In this document: piece by piece, positions 51,463-59,470 of the stretch
Position numbering within the stretch: the stretch's first letter is position 1
How the letters are laid out: each line of letters starts with the position of its first letter
NCBI RefSeq assembly: GCF_003001935.1
Contig: NZ_PVNG01000013.1
Span: 124,001-188,000 of the forward strand
Length of the DNA stretch: 64,000 bases
DNA from: Nonomuraea fuscirosea
GTDB lineage: Bacteria; Actinomycetota; Actinomycetes; Streptosporangiales; Streptosporangiaceae
Reading direction: 5' to 3'
Program-made: the position numbers and the translations under genes
The notes under the pieces: generated by a model
The model's input: the letters and a program-made list of their open reading frames with translations, nothing else
Database searches by the model: none
Told to the model about the DNA's origin: nothing

Positions 51463-53454
51463 ATGAGACGGACTTTCGCGCTGGGCGGGCTCGCCCTCGC
51501 CGTGCTCGTGGCCGGGTCCGGCCTGGCGCTGGCCCTGCGCGACGACACTCCGCCCGCCGTCCGGGTACGGCTGGCCGCCGCCCAGCGCGGGCAGGTCACG
51601 GCCGCGGTGAGCGCGGCGGGTGACACCGTGGACGGCTCGCGCAGGGAGCTGGCGTTCGGCTCTTCGGGGACGCTGACGAAGGTGTCCGTCAAGGTCGGGG
51701 CCAAGGTGAAGAAGGGCCAGGTGCTGGCCAGGATCGACGGGCGGGCGGCCAGGGAGGCGTACACGGCGGCCAAGGCCGACCTGGCGGCGGCCGAGGAAGC
51801 CAGGGACGAGGCCGCGGCGGCCCCCACGACTGGTGGCGGTGACAGGACTCCCGCCACCTGCGTGCCCACGGCCGGTCCCGGGAAGAACGCGACGACGCCC
51901 GCGAGCACGGGCCGTGCGACGCCCGTCCCCACCGGCGCTACCCCGATTCCCACCGGCACGACACCGGTCCCCACCGGCGCGACGCCCGCTCCGTCCGGCG
52001 GCTCGACGACGTCCGTCCCGACGAACGGCTCAGCAGACCGTGCGGTGAACGGGCCCGCAGACGGGCCGGTGGACGTGACCGGGAACGGCCCGGTTGACGT
52101 GGCGGCGGGCACCGCGCGGGGCGCCGGCGGGGGTTACGGACCCGAGGAGCCGTACGGCGCGAAGGCGGATCCTGGGGCGGGCCCGGCACGAGGCAGGAGC
52201 CCGCACCCGACGCCCAAGCCGACACCTACGCCGACGCCGGACCCCACGGAACCCGAGCCCCGGCCCACGGTGACGGTCACCGTGACCGAGACCGTCACGG
52301 CCACAGCCACAGCAACGGTGACCGCGACCGTCACCACCAGGCCGACCGGTGGCTCCTCGGACGGCGGCACCGAGCACCCAGGAAGCCACCCCTCCATGAC
52401 CGCCGCCCCACCCGACCGGCCCGCCACCACAACCCCCACCGGACCCCCTGCTGGGCCGCCCACCAGCGCCAAGCCGTCCACCAAGAAGCCCACGGCCACC
52501 GGCAAACCCACGGGCGGCACGAAGCCATCGGCGACCGGCAAACCCACACGCGGCGGCAAGCCATCGACCGGCTCCGGCCACCCCTCCCAGGGTTCGTGCG
52601 GCGGCACGGGCGCTGCGGGCACCACCAAGGCCGCGGGCACCACAGGCACAGGTGACACTGGCACAGGTGACACAGAGACCAGGACCACAGGAACCGGTGC
52701 TGCTGGAACCGGCACCACGGGGACAGGCAGCACGGGGACCGGTGCCACGTATGCCGACACCACCGGTGCTGAGGGGAGCGCGGGGTCGCAGGCCAAGGGC
52801 GGCCTGAGCGAGGAGCAGGCCGCGGTGGAGGTGGAGCGCGCCGAGGCCGCCCTCCAGCAGGCGGCCGACGCCGTACGGGCGACCAGAATCGTGGCCCCGG
52901 CAGCCGGCACAGTCCTCTCGGTCGCGGGCGGGACCGGAGACAGAGCGGGCACCGGCACCTTCATCAGCCTCGGCGACCTCGACGAGCTGCAGGTCCAGGC
53001 CATGGTCACCGAATCCGACGTGGGCCGGCTCAAACTCGGCCAGAAGGCCGTGGTCACGCTGGCCACGCGCGGCGACGAACGCCACGAGGGGACGGTCACG
53101 GCCATCGCGCCCACCGCGACCGTCGACGGCCGGCTCGTCCGCTACCCGGTGACGGTCGCCTTCGACGACCCGCCGACCGGGCTCATGCTCGGTCAGACCA
53201 CGTCGGTGACGATCACGACGGACCAGGCCAGCGACACGATCTACGTCCCCGCCGCAGCGGTACGCAGCCGCTCCGACGGCACACAGGTGGTCACCGTACG
53301 ATCCGGCGATCAGGACACGGCCAAGGTGGTGCGGACCGGGGTGCGCGGCGACCAGTACGTGGAGGTCGTCTCGGGCCTGGTCGAAAGCGACCAGGTGGTC
53401 CTGTCGGATGGCACGTCGGGCGAGTTCCCGGAGGGAAACTGGCCCGGCACCTGA
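51463..53454 (+). CDS. HlyD-like adaptor with about 325-residue low-complexity insert
   Basis: A 663-residue protein. An N-terminal membrane anchor (about 6-26) leads to a first half-lipoyl and start of a helical hairpin (to about 119). Residues about 120-446 are low-complexity: PTG/TPVPTG repeats, alternating TV/TA runs and GTTGTG runs. The chain then resumes with the returning helix, second half-lipoyl ('ATRIVAPAAGTVLSVAGG') and beta-barrels. The last 200 residues align by eye with the neighbouring adaptor ('TESDVGRLKLGQKAVVTL' versus 'TESDVGRLKQGQEATITF'). ATG 51463 is preferred (GGATGG upstream). The insert sits where Gram-negative adaptors have the hairpin that reaches TolC. Confidence 0.88.
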   Translation: MRRTFALGGLALAVLVAGSGLALALRDDTPPAVRVRLAAAQRGQVTAAVSAAGDTVDGSRRELAFGSSGTLTKVSVKVGAKVKKGQVLARIDGRAAREAYTAAKADLAAAEEARDEAAAAPTTGGGDRTPATCVPTAGPGKNATTPASTGRATPVPTGATPIPTGTTPVPTGATPAPSGGSTTSVPTNGSADRAVNGPADGPVDVTGNGPVDVAAGTARGAGGGYGPEEPYGAKADPGAGPARGRSPHPTPKPTPTPTPDPTEPEPRPTVTVTVTETVTATATATVTATVTTRPTGGSSDGGTEHPGSHPSMTAAPPDRPATTTPTGPPAGPPTSAKPSTKKPTATGKPTGGTKPSATGKPTRGGKPSTGSGHPSQGSCGGTGAAGTTKAAGTTGTGDTGTGDTETRTTGTGAAGTGTTGTGSTGTGATYADTTGAEGSAGSQAKGGLSEEQAAVEVERAEAALQQAADAVRATRIVAPAAGTVLSVAGGTGDRAGTGTFISLGDLDELQVQAMVTESDVGRLKLGQKAVVTLATRGDERHEGTVTAIAPTATVDGRLVRYPVTVAFDDPPTGLMLGQTTSVTITTDQASDTIYVPAAAVRSRSDGTQVVTVRSGDQDTAKVVRTGVRGDQYVEVVSGLVESDQVVLSDGTSGEFPEGNWPGT

Positions 53455-53501
53455 GCCGACCGGCCCGGACGGCAACCACCCGCCCGCCCGGCCCGGTCAC
53501 C

Positions 53502-53548
53502 GACCCGGCCGGACTCCAACCACCTGCCATCCGGAGTCCGGCCGGGTC
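53502..53548 (+). terminator. Terminator hairpin after the low-complexity adaptor gene
   Basis: A perfect 16-bp inverted repeat, GACCCGGCCGGACTCC (53502-53517) and GGAGTCCGGCCGGGTC (53533-53548), with a 15-nt loop, 47 bp past the stop codon. There is no T-run. Confidence 0.75.
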
Positions 53549-53749
53549 CCACCACACCCACCAAAGCCCCCGAAGTGCCTCAGACGATCCGCTTACCGCC
53601 CTCGAAGGACCCGCCAAGGACCGCCGAAGAACCTCGGAGGGCCCGAAGCGGTTGAGCAAACCCTCAGCTTCCTCCCAGCCGACATTCAGCCACCCCAAGA
53701 CCACCCGCCCGGCCAAGACCCAGCCGGGCGTGCGGACGAACGCAGGGAT

Positions 53750-54215
53750 GGGCGTGGAGCGCGGGCGTGAGACGGAGGCGTGCACTGCGGGCGCGCGGCG
53801 CAGGCGTGCGGCAGGTAGGGCGGCCGGACACGGAGACCCGCACGCAAGCTCGACGCGCGGGCGACGCAGCACGCAGCGCAGGAGTCCACCGCGCGCGTGG
53901 AGCGCAGGCACGCAGCCCGGGCGTGCAGTCAGGCGTGCAGCGCAGGCGTGAGGCACAGACGTGCGGCAGGTAGCGCCGACCTGCGCACAGGGCTCGGCGC
54001 GCGGGAGACCCAGCACGCGGCGCAGGCACCCAGCGCAGACGTGAGGCGCGCAGACGTGCGGGAGGTAGGGCCGAGCACGGAGACCGCGCGCAGACTCGGC
54101 GCGCGGGAGACCCGGCACGCGGCGCAGGCGTGGAGCGCGGGCGCGCGCCCCGTGCGGAGGTAGGGCGGCCGGACACACAGGAGACCCGCACGCAGCACGC
54201 GGGCGACCCGACGGG
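53750..54215. repeat. Degenerate GC-rich direct-repeat array in a gene-free gap
   Basis: The 772-bp gap between the adaptor and PhoD genes holds, besides the terminator at 53502-53548, an array of imperfect repeats. The motif GTGCGGxAGGTAGGGCxG recurs near 53808, 53962, 54057 and 54152, each followed by GGAGACCCG-type and CGCAGCACGCGGGCGA-type blocks. Spacing is about 154, 95 and 95 bp. Both strands are open in several frames only because stop codons are rare in such sequence; the translations are Arg/Ala/Pro/Cys-rich and unlike any protein. No terminal inverted repeats or transposase are visible. The bases 53549-53749 show nothing recognisable. Confidence 0.8.
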
Positions 54216-54226
54216 CGGGTGGGATT

Positions 54227-55783
54227 TCAGTCGGTGCGGGGTGGGGCGGCGTGGGCGGCTGCGGCCGTGGTGGCGCTGGCGGACGGGATGGTGATGCGGT
54301 GGGAGGTCTTGGCGGGGGCGCCCTTGCGGGAGATGTAGTCCAGGGTTCGGAAGTCCACCGACAGCTCGTCCCTGGTCAGCCGCGCCATCAGATACCCCCG
54401 CCGCTGGTCGATGTACGAGATGTGTGGGTTCTCCTGGAGGGCCTCCGCGATCCACGTGCGGTCCCGGTACCCGTCCCCGTCGCTGGCGATCGACGACGCC
54501 ACCAGTTCCCTGGCCACCACCGGCGAGCCGGGGTCGTCGAAGTCGGTCTTGAGTTCCGCCAGGTGGTGCATGTGCGCGTCCCCGGTCAGCACCACCGGGT
54601 TCGGGGTACGCGAGAGCGAGCCGAGCAGCCGGGTGCGCTCGGCCGCGTAGCCGTCCCAGGAGTCGAGGTTCACCTCGCGCCCCGGCCCGACCTTGAAGTC
54701 GCGCTGTGCCATCAGGATCTGCTGGCCGAGCAGGTTCCAGCGGGTGGTGGAGCCGTTCAGGCCGCTCTCCAGCCAGCGCCACTGGTCGGCGCCGAGGAGC
54801 GTGCGCCGGTCGGAGAGGCGTTCGTCGCAGCCCGCCCGCACGCCGTCGAGGCACGCCTGGTCGTCGCGGAACTGCCGGGTGTCGAGCAGGTGGAAGCGGG
54901 CCAGCGTGCCCCAGGAGACGCGCCGGTTCACGCGCAGCACCGCCCCTTGGAGGCTGCCCCCGCGCAGCGGCATGTTCTCGTAGTACGCGCGGAACGCCTG
55001 CGCCCGGCGCTGCTCGAACCCCGCCGCGCCGGTGCTGGAGACGGGGCCTGCCCAGTTGTTCTCCACCTCGTGGTCGTCGAACGACACCAGCCACGGCGCC
55101 ACCGCGTGCGCGGCCTGCAGGTCGGGGTCGCTCTTGTACTGGGCGTGCCGCAGCCGGTAGCCGGCGAGCGTGCGGCACTTGCCCGGCGTGTGGGTGCGGA
55201 CGCGGCCGGCCAGGGCGGTGTAGCCGCTGGGGCCGTACTCGTACATGTAGTCGCCGAGGAAGACCACCAGGTCGGGCTCCTGCTCGGCCAGGCGGCGGTA
55301 GGCGGTGTAGTAGCCGTGCTCGTAGTGCGCGCACGCGGCCACGGCGAACGTGAGCGGCGTCTCCCCCGCCGGCGTCGTCCGGGTGCGGCCGGCCGGTGAG
55401 AGGCGGCCCTGGCTCCTGAACCGGTAGAAGTAGTCGCGCCCCGGCCGCAGCCCCTTCAGCTCCACGTGCACGCTGTGGGCGGCGCGCGCCCTGGCGGTGG
55501 CCGTACCGGATTCGACGATCTTGGAGAAGCGCTCGTCCGTGGCGACCTGCCAGTCCACCGCCACGTCGCGGGAGGGCATGCCGCCGCGGCCGTCCCCGCT
55601 CATCGGGTCGGTGGCGAGCCTGGTCCACAGCACGAAGCCGTCGGCCGAGGGGTCGCCCGAGGCCACGCCGAGCGTGAACGGGTCGGCTCTGAGCGCTCTG
55701 GACGAGGAGGCCGCCGCCGGGGCGGCGGGCTGCGGGAGGAGGAGGCCGGCTGTCGCCGCTGTCAGGAAGGCTCTGCGGTCCAC
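54227..55783 (-). CDS. PhoD-family alkaline phosphatase/phosphodiesterase
   Basis: A 518-residue secreted PhoD. A Tat-type signal ('DRRAFLTAATAGLLLPQ') is followed by the PhoD N-terminal domain ('LGVASGDPSADGFVLWTRL') and the metallophosphoesterase core. Metal motifs are 'FLGDYMYEYG', 'DDHEVENNWAG' and 'TGDAHMHHL'. PhoD enzymes need Ca2+ and Fe3+ and release phosphate from diesters and wall teichoic acid. GTG 55783 is the start. Pho-box control is likely in general but no box was identified here. Confidence 0.95.
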   Translation of the reverse strand: MDRRAFLTAATAGLLLPQPAAPAAASSSRALRADPFTLGVASGDPSADGFVLWTRLATDPMSGDGRGGMPSRDVAVDWQVATDERFSKIVESGTATARARAAHSVHVELKGLRPGRDYFYRFRSQGRLSPAGRTRTTPAGETPLTFAVAACAHYEHGYYTAYRRLAEQEPDLVVFLGDYMYEYGPSGYTALAGRVRTHTPGKCRTLAGYRLRHAQYKSDPDLQAAHAVAPWLVSFDDHEVENNWAGPVSSTGAAGFEQRRAQAFRAYYENMPLRGGSLQGAVLRVNRRVSWGTLARFHLLDTRQFRDDQACLDGVRAGCDERLSDRRTLLGADQWRWLESGLNGSTTRWNLLGQQILMAQRDFKVGPGREVNLDSWDGYAAERTRLLGSLSRTPNPVVLTGDAHMHHLAELKTDFDDPGSPVVARELVASSIASDGDGYRDRTWIAEALQENPHISYIDQRRGYLMARLTRDELSVDFRTLDYISRKGAPAKTSHRITIPSASATTAAAAHAAPPRTD

Positions 55784-55870
55784 GTCATCAGGTATCGCCG
55801 CCCGCGCTGACTCCGCCGTGACAGCGGAGTCAAGCGCGGGTGAACAGCATCGGTACGGTCGAACGTGCGG

Positions 55871-56470
55871 TCAGTGGACGGGACCGGGGACGTCCGGGAG
55901 GGCGGCGCGCAGCGCGGTGGCGTCGGTGAAGTGCACGCCGGTCATGCCCGCCAGCCGCGCCCCCTCGACGTTCTCCTCCCGGTCGTCGATGAAGACGATC
56001 TCGGCGGGGTCGGCGCCGAGCGCGGCGGCCAGGTGGTCGTAGATGGCCCGGTCGGGCTTGACCAGCCCCATCCTGCCGCTGTAGAAGCGGTGCCCGATCG
56101 CGGCGATCCAGGGCAGCTCGTCGAGGCCGTCACCGACGCAGACGGGCGCGTTGGACAGCAGCGCCACGTCGCGGCCCGCCGTGAGCAGGTCGTCGAGCAG
56201 GGCGACCGTGCCCTCGTCGGGGTAGGCCCAGCTCGCCACGTCTCTGGCGACCAGCCGGGCGACCTCGGTCGTGGTGGCGGGTCTGTCCAGGACGGCCGAC
56301 CAGTAGGCGTGCGGGCTGAGGCCGCCCCGGTCGAACTCCAGGCGGTGCTCCCAGTAGCGGAGCTTGAACGGGCCGGGCTCGGCTCCCACGGCCCGCGCCA
56401 TGGCGTCGGCGTCGGACTCGGGCTGGGGCAGGGACAGGACACCGCCGTAGTCGAAGACAATCCACGTCAT
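55871..56470 (-). CDS. HAD-superfamily hydrolase
   Basis: A 199-residue HAD of subfamily IA. Motif I is 'FDYGGVLS' (the second Asp of DxD is replaced by Gly, as in epoxide-hydrolase-N-like HADs), motif II 'LLSNAP', motif III K in 'GLVKPDRAIYD', and motif IV 'FIDDREEN'. It probably hydrolyses a small phosphorylated metabolite. Loss of the acid/base Asp in motif I could mean a non-phosphatase HAD. ATG 56470 overlaps the stop of the esterase gene (ATGA). Confidence 0.88.
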   Translation of the reverse strand: MTWIVFDYGGVLSLPQPESDADAMARAVGAEPGPFKLRYWEHRLEFDRGGLSPHAYWSAVLDRPATTTEVARLVARDVASWAYPDEGTVALLDDLLTAGRDVALLSNAPVCVGDGLDELPWIAAIGHRFYSGRMGLVKPDRAIYDHLAAALGADPAEIVFIDDREENVEGARLAGMTGVHFTDATALRAALPDVPGPVH

Positions 56471-57294
56471 GCCACGAATGGTCGCAGATGCGGGTCGAGC
56501 GCCGGGCAGCCCAGGTACTTCTCCACGGTGTGGAAGTCGATCCAGTCGAGGTTCACCAGCTCTTCGACGTCCACGCCGGTGAAGCTGGCGGCCAGCGCGG
56601 GCGGGATGGCGGCGATGTCGTCCTTGTCGGCGATGTTCACCCAGCGGCCGACGCCCGCGGGCCGCTCGCCGCGGCCGTTGACGGGGGCGGGCAGGAGGCG
56701 TTCGAACACGACGTTGCGCATGCCCAGCGGGCTGCCGAGGGTGACGAGCAGGTCGACCTCGAGGTCCGGGTTCGCCCACAGGGCCTCGTACGCGACCACG
56801 CTGCCGAGCGAGTGGGCGATGACGACCTTGGGCCGGTTCCGCCTGATCACCTCCGCCACCGCCTGCCGGGACTTCTCCCGCTTGGCCGCGTCGGTGAGGT
56901 AGGCGGCGACCTCCGGCGCGAACAGCTTGGCGAACGCCGCCGACCTGCCGTCCAGCCGGTTGAGCAGCCAGCCGGTGGCCGACTTCAGCACGCCGGTGAC
57001 GTGCTCGCCCACGCCGAGGTTGCGCGCCCAGCCGATGAGCACCTGCTGGGCCTGCAGCTCCATGGCGGCGGCCGCCCGGCGCGGCACGGCCGCGTCACGG
57101 CCGTCGTCGTCGTACAGCAGGTGGGAGAAGTAGGCGATCTCGGCGAAGTACGCCCGCGCCTCGCCGCCGAGCGCGGCGTGCAGGTAGCGGTCCCACTTGC
57201 GCCGCATCGCCTCGGCCGCGCCCGTGGCGGACCGGCCGGCCTGGAGGTAATAGTTGTACTTGCCGATCCCGTGAACGCCGACGATGCCCGCCAT
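56467..57294 (-). CDS. Alpha/beta hydrolase (esterase/lipase-like)
   Basis: A 275-residue protein beginning 'MAGIVGVHGIGKYNYYL', with an oxyanion-type 'VHGIG' strand and the nucleophile elbow 'AHSLGS' near residue 142. The fold is that of a soluble lipase/PGAP1-like hydrolase; the substrate is unknown. ATG 57294 is preferred because GGGGAGG lies 5 nt upstream. It is co-transcribed with the HAD gene (4-nt overlap). Confidence 0.8.
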   Translation of the reverse strand: MAGIVGVHGIGKYNYYLQAGRSATGAAEAMRRKWDRYLHAALGGEARAYFAEIAYFSHLLYDDDGRDAAVPRRAAAAMELQAQQVLIGWARNLGVGEHVTGVLKSATGWLLNRLDGRSAAFAKLFAPEVAAYLTDAAKREKSRQAVAEVIRRNRPKVVIAHSLGSVVAYEALWANPDLEVDLLVTLGSPLGMRNVVFERLLPAPVNGRGERPAGVGRWVNIADKDDIAAIPPALAASFTGVDVEELVNLDWIDFHTVEKYLGCPALDPHLRPFVA

Positions 57295-57462
57295 CCGCGC
57301 CTCCCCTGCCCCGTGATCTTCTCGCGCGATTTTGGCATACGCCGCTTGCACCCGGCCGTCAACCAGGTGCCGGCGGGAGAAAACCACTGGGGGCGGCATA
57401 GGTCGCCCCGATACGGTGACATGTCACTGAAGAACGCTCGTTCCCGAACAGGAGCCCCACCC

Positions 57463-57870
57463 ATGCCCGGCCCGCTGGTCGTCAACAACTCGATCGTCAT
57501 CCCCGACGTCGAGCTCGTCTGGCGCTTCTCCCGCTCCTCAGGTCCGGGCGGCCAGGGTGTCAACACCACCGACAGCCGGGTGGAGCTGACCTTCGACGTG
57601 GCCGCGACCACCGCGCTGACGCCTGCGCTCAAGGCGCGGGCGATCGAGCGGCTGGGCTCCGGCACGATCACGATCGCCGCCTCCGAATACCGCTCCCAGC
57701 TGCGCAACCGGGAGGCCGCCCTGCACCGGCTGGCGCAGCGGCTGCGCGAGGCCGTGGCCCCGCCGCCCAAGCGCCGCCGTGCCACCAAGCCGAGCAGGGG
57801 CGCCGTCGAGCGGCGGATCAAGTCCAAGAAGCACCGCTCCGACGTCAAGCGCCTGCGCCGCGACCCCTGA
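57463..57870 (+). CDS. arfB: Alternative ribosome-rescue peptidyl-tRNA hydrolase
   Basis: A 135-residue ArfB/YaeJ-type protein with the release-factor catalytic GGQ in 'SSGPGGQGVNTTDSRVEL' (about residues 27-31) and a basic C-terminal tail ('KRRRATKPSRGAVERRIKSK') that enters the empty mRNA channel of stalled ribosomes. It frees stalled peptides on non-stop mRNAs. ATG 57463 has AGGAG 8 nt upstream. Confidence 0.95.
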   Translation: MPGPLVVNNSIVIPDVELVWRFSRSSGPGGQGVNTTDSRVELTFDVAATTALTPALKARAIERLGSGTITIAASEYRSQLRNREAALHRLAQRLREAVAPPPKRRRATKPSRGAVERRIKSKKHRSDVKRLRRDP

Positions 57871-57885
57871 GTCCCCGGTACGAGA

Positions 57886-58326
57886 TCAGGGGATCAGGCG
57901 CGGCAACCGGGTGACCAGGGCGGCGAGATAGCCCGCCACGGCCTGCGGGATCAGGTTCCTGGCGTGCAGCTCGGAGCGGGCCAGGGGAACGTGCTCCACC
58001 TCGTACAGCCCGTACGCCGGGTCCTCGAACTCCGGCCCGTGACGCAGCTCCGGGTCCATCGTCTTCAACCTGCAGCCGAAAACATGCTGCGTCTTGACCT
58101 CGCCCCGCCACGGGTACGACACGGTGACCAGAGGCGTCACCGCGTACACCGTCGCGCCCAGCTCTTCCAGCAGCTCCCGGTGCAGGGTGTCCTCCAGCGA
58201 GCCGTCCTCCGGCTCGACGTGCCCGCCCGGCACCGACCAGTAGAGCGGGCGCCCCGGCACCGTGCGCCGGAACAGGACCAGCCGTTCGTCATGGTCGAGC
58301 AGGACACCACGGACACTGGGTCGCAT
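57886..58326 (-). CDS. NUDIX hydrolase
   Basis: A 146-residue NUDIX-domain protein. The NUDIX helix ends in 'RELLEELGA', matching REUxEExGU, and the loop before it ('GGHVEPEDGSLEDTLH') is about two residues longer than canonical. It would cleave a nucleoside diphosphate linked to some moiety; the substrate is unknown. It converges on arfB with a 15-bp gap and is divergent from the desaturase gene, sharing the 77-bp upstream region. Confidence 0.9.
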   Translation of the reverse strand: MRPSVRGVLLDHDERLVLFRRTVPGRPLYWSVPGGHVEPEDGSLEDTLHRELLEELGATVYAVTPLVTVSYPWRGEVKTQHVFGCRLKTMDPELRHGPEFEDPAYGLYEVEHVPLARSELHARNLIPQAVAGYLAALVTRLPRLIP

Positions 58327-58354
58327 ACAACCACCCTATTTGACCGGTATGTCC

Positions 58355-58382
58355 TTCGGGTAGCCTAACCTACGGTACCGTA
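58355..58382. promoter_or_regulatory. Iron-box-like operator plus adjoining palindrome before the desaturase gene
   Basis: TTCGGGTAGCCTAACCTAC (58355-58373) matches the DtxR/IdeR/DmdR iron-box consensus TTAGGTTAGGCTAACCTAA at 15 of 19 positions, or 16 if the central base is free. Directly adjoining is the perfect 12-bp palindrome TACGGTACCGTA (58371-58382), a possible second operator. Both lie 22-49 bp before the desaturase ATG. TTGACC at 58340 could be the -35 element. Confidence 0.5.
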
Positions 58383-58403
58383 ACCTGAAGGAGAAGATCA
58401 TAG

Positions 58404-59333
58404 ATGGCGATGACTCAGACGGAACTCCTCCACGAGCTCGAGCCGGTGGTCGCGGGAGAGCTCGACCGGCACGAGAAGATGGCCAAGGAGTGGTTCCCGC
58501 ACGAGTACGTACCGTGGAGCCAGGGCCGCGACTTCGACGGCATCTACGGCGGCGAGGCGTGGCAGGACGCCGACTCCAAGATCCCGGAAGCGGCCCGCGT
58601 GTCGCTCATCGTCAACCTCCTCACCGAGGACAACCTGCCCAGCTACCACCACGAGATCGCGACGACCTTCGGCCGTGACGGCGCCTGGGGCACGTGGGTG
58701 CACCGGTGGACGGCCGAGGAGGACCGCCACGGCACCGCCATCCGCGACTACCTCACCGTCACCCGCGCCGTCGACCCGGTGGCGCTGGAGCGGGCGCGCA
58801 TGGCGCACATGGAGAGCGGGTTCGTCACCGAGTACGACACGATGCTGCAGCAGCTGGCGTACGTCTCCTTCCAGGAGCTGGCCACCCGCATCGCGCACCG
58901 CAACACCGGCCGGGCCTCCGGCGACGAGGGCTGCGAGCGGCTGCTGGCCAGGATCGCCGCCGACGAGAACCTGCACATGCTCTTCTACCGCAACCTGCTC
59001 AAGGCGGCCTTCGAGCTCGACCCCAACCAGACGATGCGCGCGGTGACCGACGTGGTCACCACCTTCCAGATGCCCGGCCAGGGCATGGACGGCTTCGCCC
59101 GCAAGGCCCTGATCATCGCCAACGAGGGCATCTACGACCTGCGGCTGCACCTCGACGACGTGCTCATGCCGGTCCTGCGCCAGTGGTCGGTGTTCGACAA
59201 GAGCGGGCTCGACGCCGAGGGTGAGAAGGCACGCGAGGAGCTGTCCGCGTTCCTGGCCAGGACCGAGGCCACCGCCGCCAAGTTCGTCGAGCGCCGCGAG
59301 GAGCGCCGCGCCCGCGCCGCCGCCCGAGGCTGA
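58404..59333 (+). CDS. Acyl-ACP desaturase (soluble di-iron, FA_desaturase_2)
   Basis: A 309-residue di-iron desaturase. Ligand motifs in order: 'LLTEDNLPSYH', 'AEEDRHG' (EExxH), 'FQELATRIAHRN' and 'ADENLHMLFYR' (second ExxH, D-E-N-L-H). It introduces a double bond into acyl-ACP using O2, ferredoxin and a di-iron centre, similar to plant stearoyl-ACP desaturase and mycobacterial DesA. GAAGGAG lies 10 nt before ATG 58404. It is a single gene. The iron-box-like site upstream would tie lipid desaturation to iron supply. Confidence 0.94.
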   Translation: MAMTQTELLHELEPVVAGELDRHEKMAKEWFPHEYVPWSQGRDFDGIYGGEAWQDADSKIPEAARVSLIVNLLTEDNLPSYHHEIATTFGRDGAWGTWVHRWTAEEDRHGTAIRDYLTVTRAVDPVALERARMAHMESGFVTEYDTMLQQLAYVSFQELATRIAHRNTGRASGDEGCERLLARIAADENLHMLFYRNLLKAAFELDPNQTMRAVTDVVTTFQMPGQGMDGFARKALIIANEGIYDLRLHLDDVLMPVLRQWSVFDKSGLDAEGEKAREELSAFLARTEATAAKFVERREERRARAAARG

Positions 59334-59470
59334 GCGAACGGACGAGACCGAACAGAGGCGAACCGCCGGGCGTGCGCGCCCTCGCCCGGCGATACCGGTA
59401 CGAGCACGTCGATTTCCCCTGACAAGGAACATGACGGGACACTCGTGTCGGCGTGGGAGGATCCTGGCCC

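Noticed and set aside
53291..54178. A roughly 295-codon minus-strand frame rich in Arg, Ala, Pro and Cys
   Set aside because: It runs through the repeat array and the end of the adaptor gene. The repeating 'CAARPR'-like translation reflects DNA repeats, with no ribosome site or codon bias.
53750..54215. CRISPR array
   Set aside because: Repeats are imperfect, long and irregularly spaced, with no unique spacers of constant length and no cas genes.
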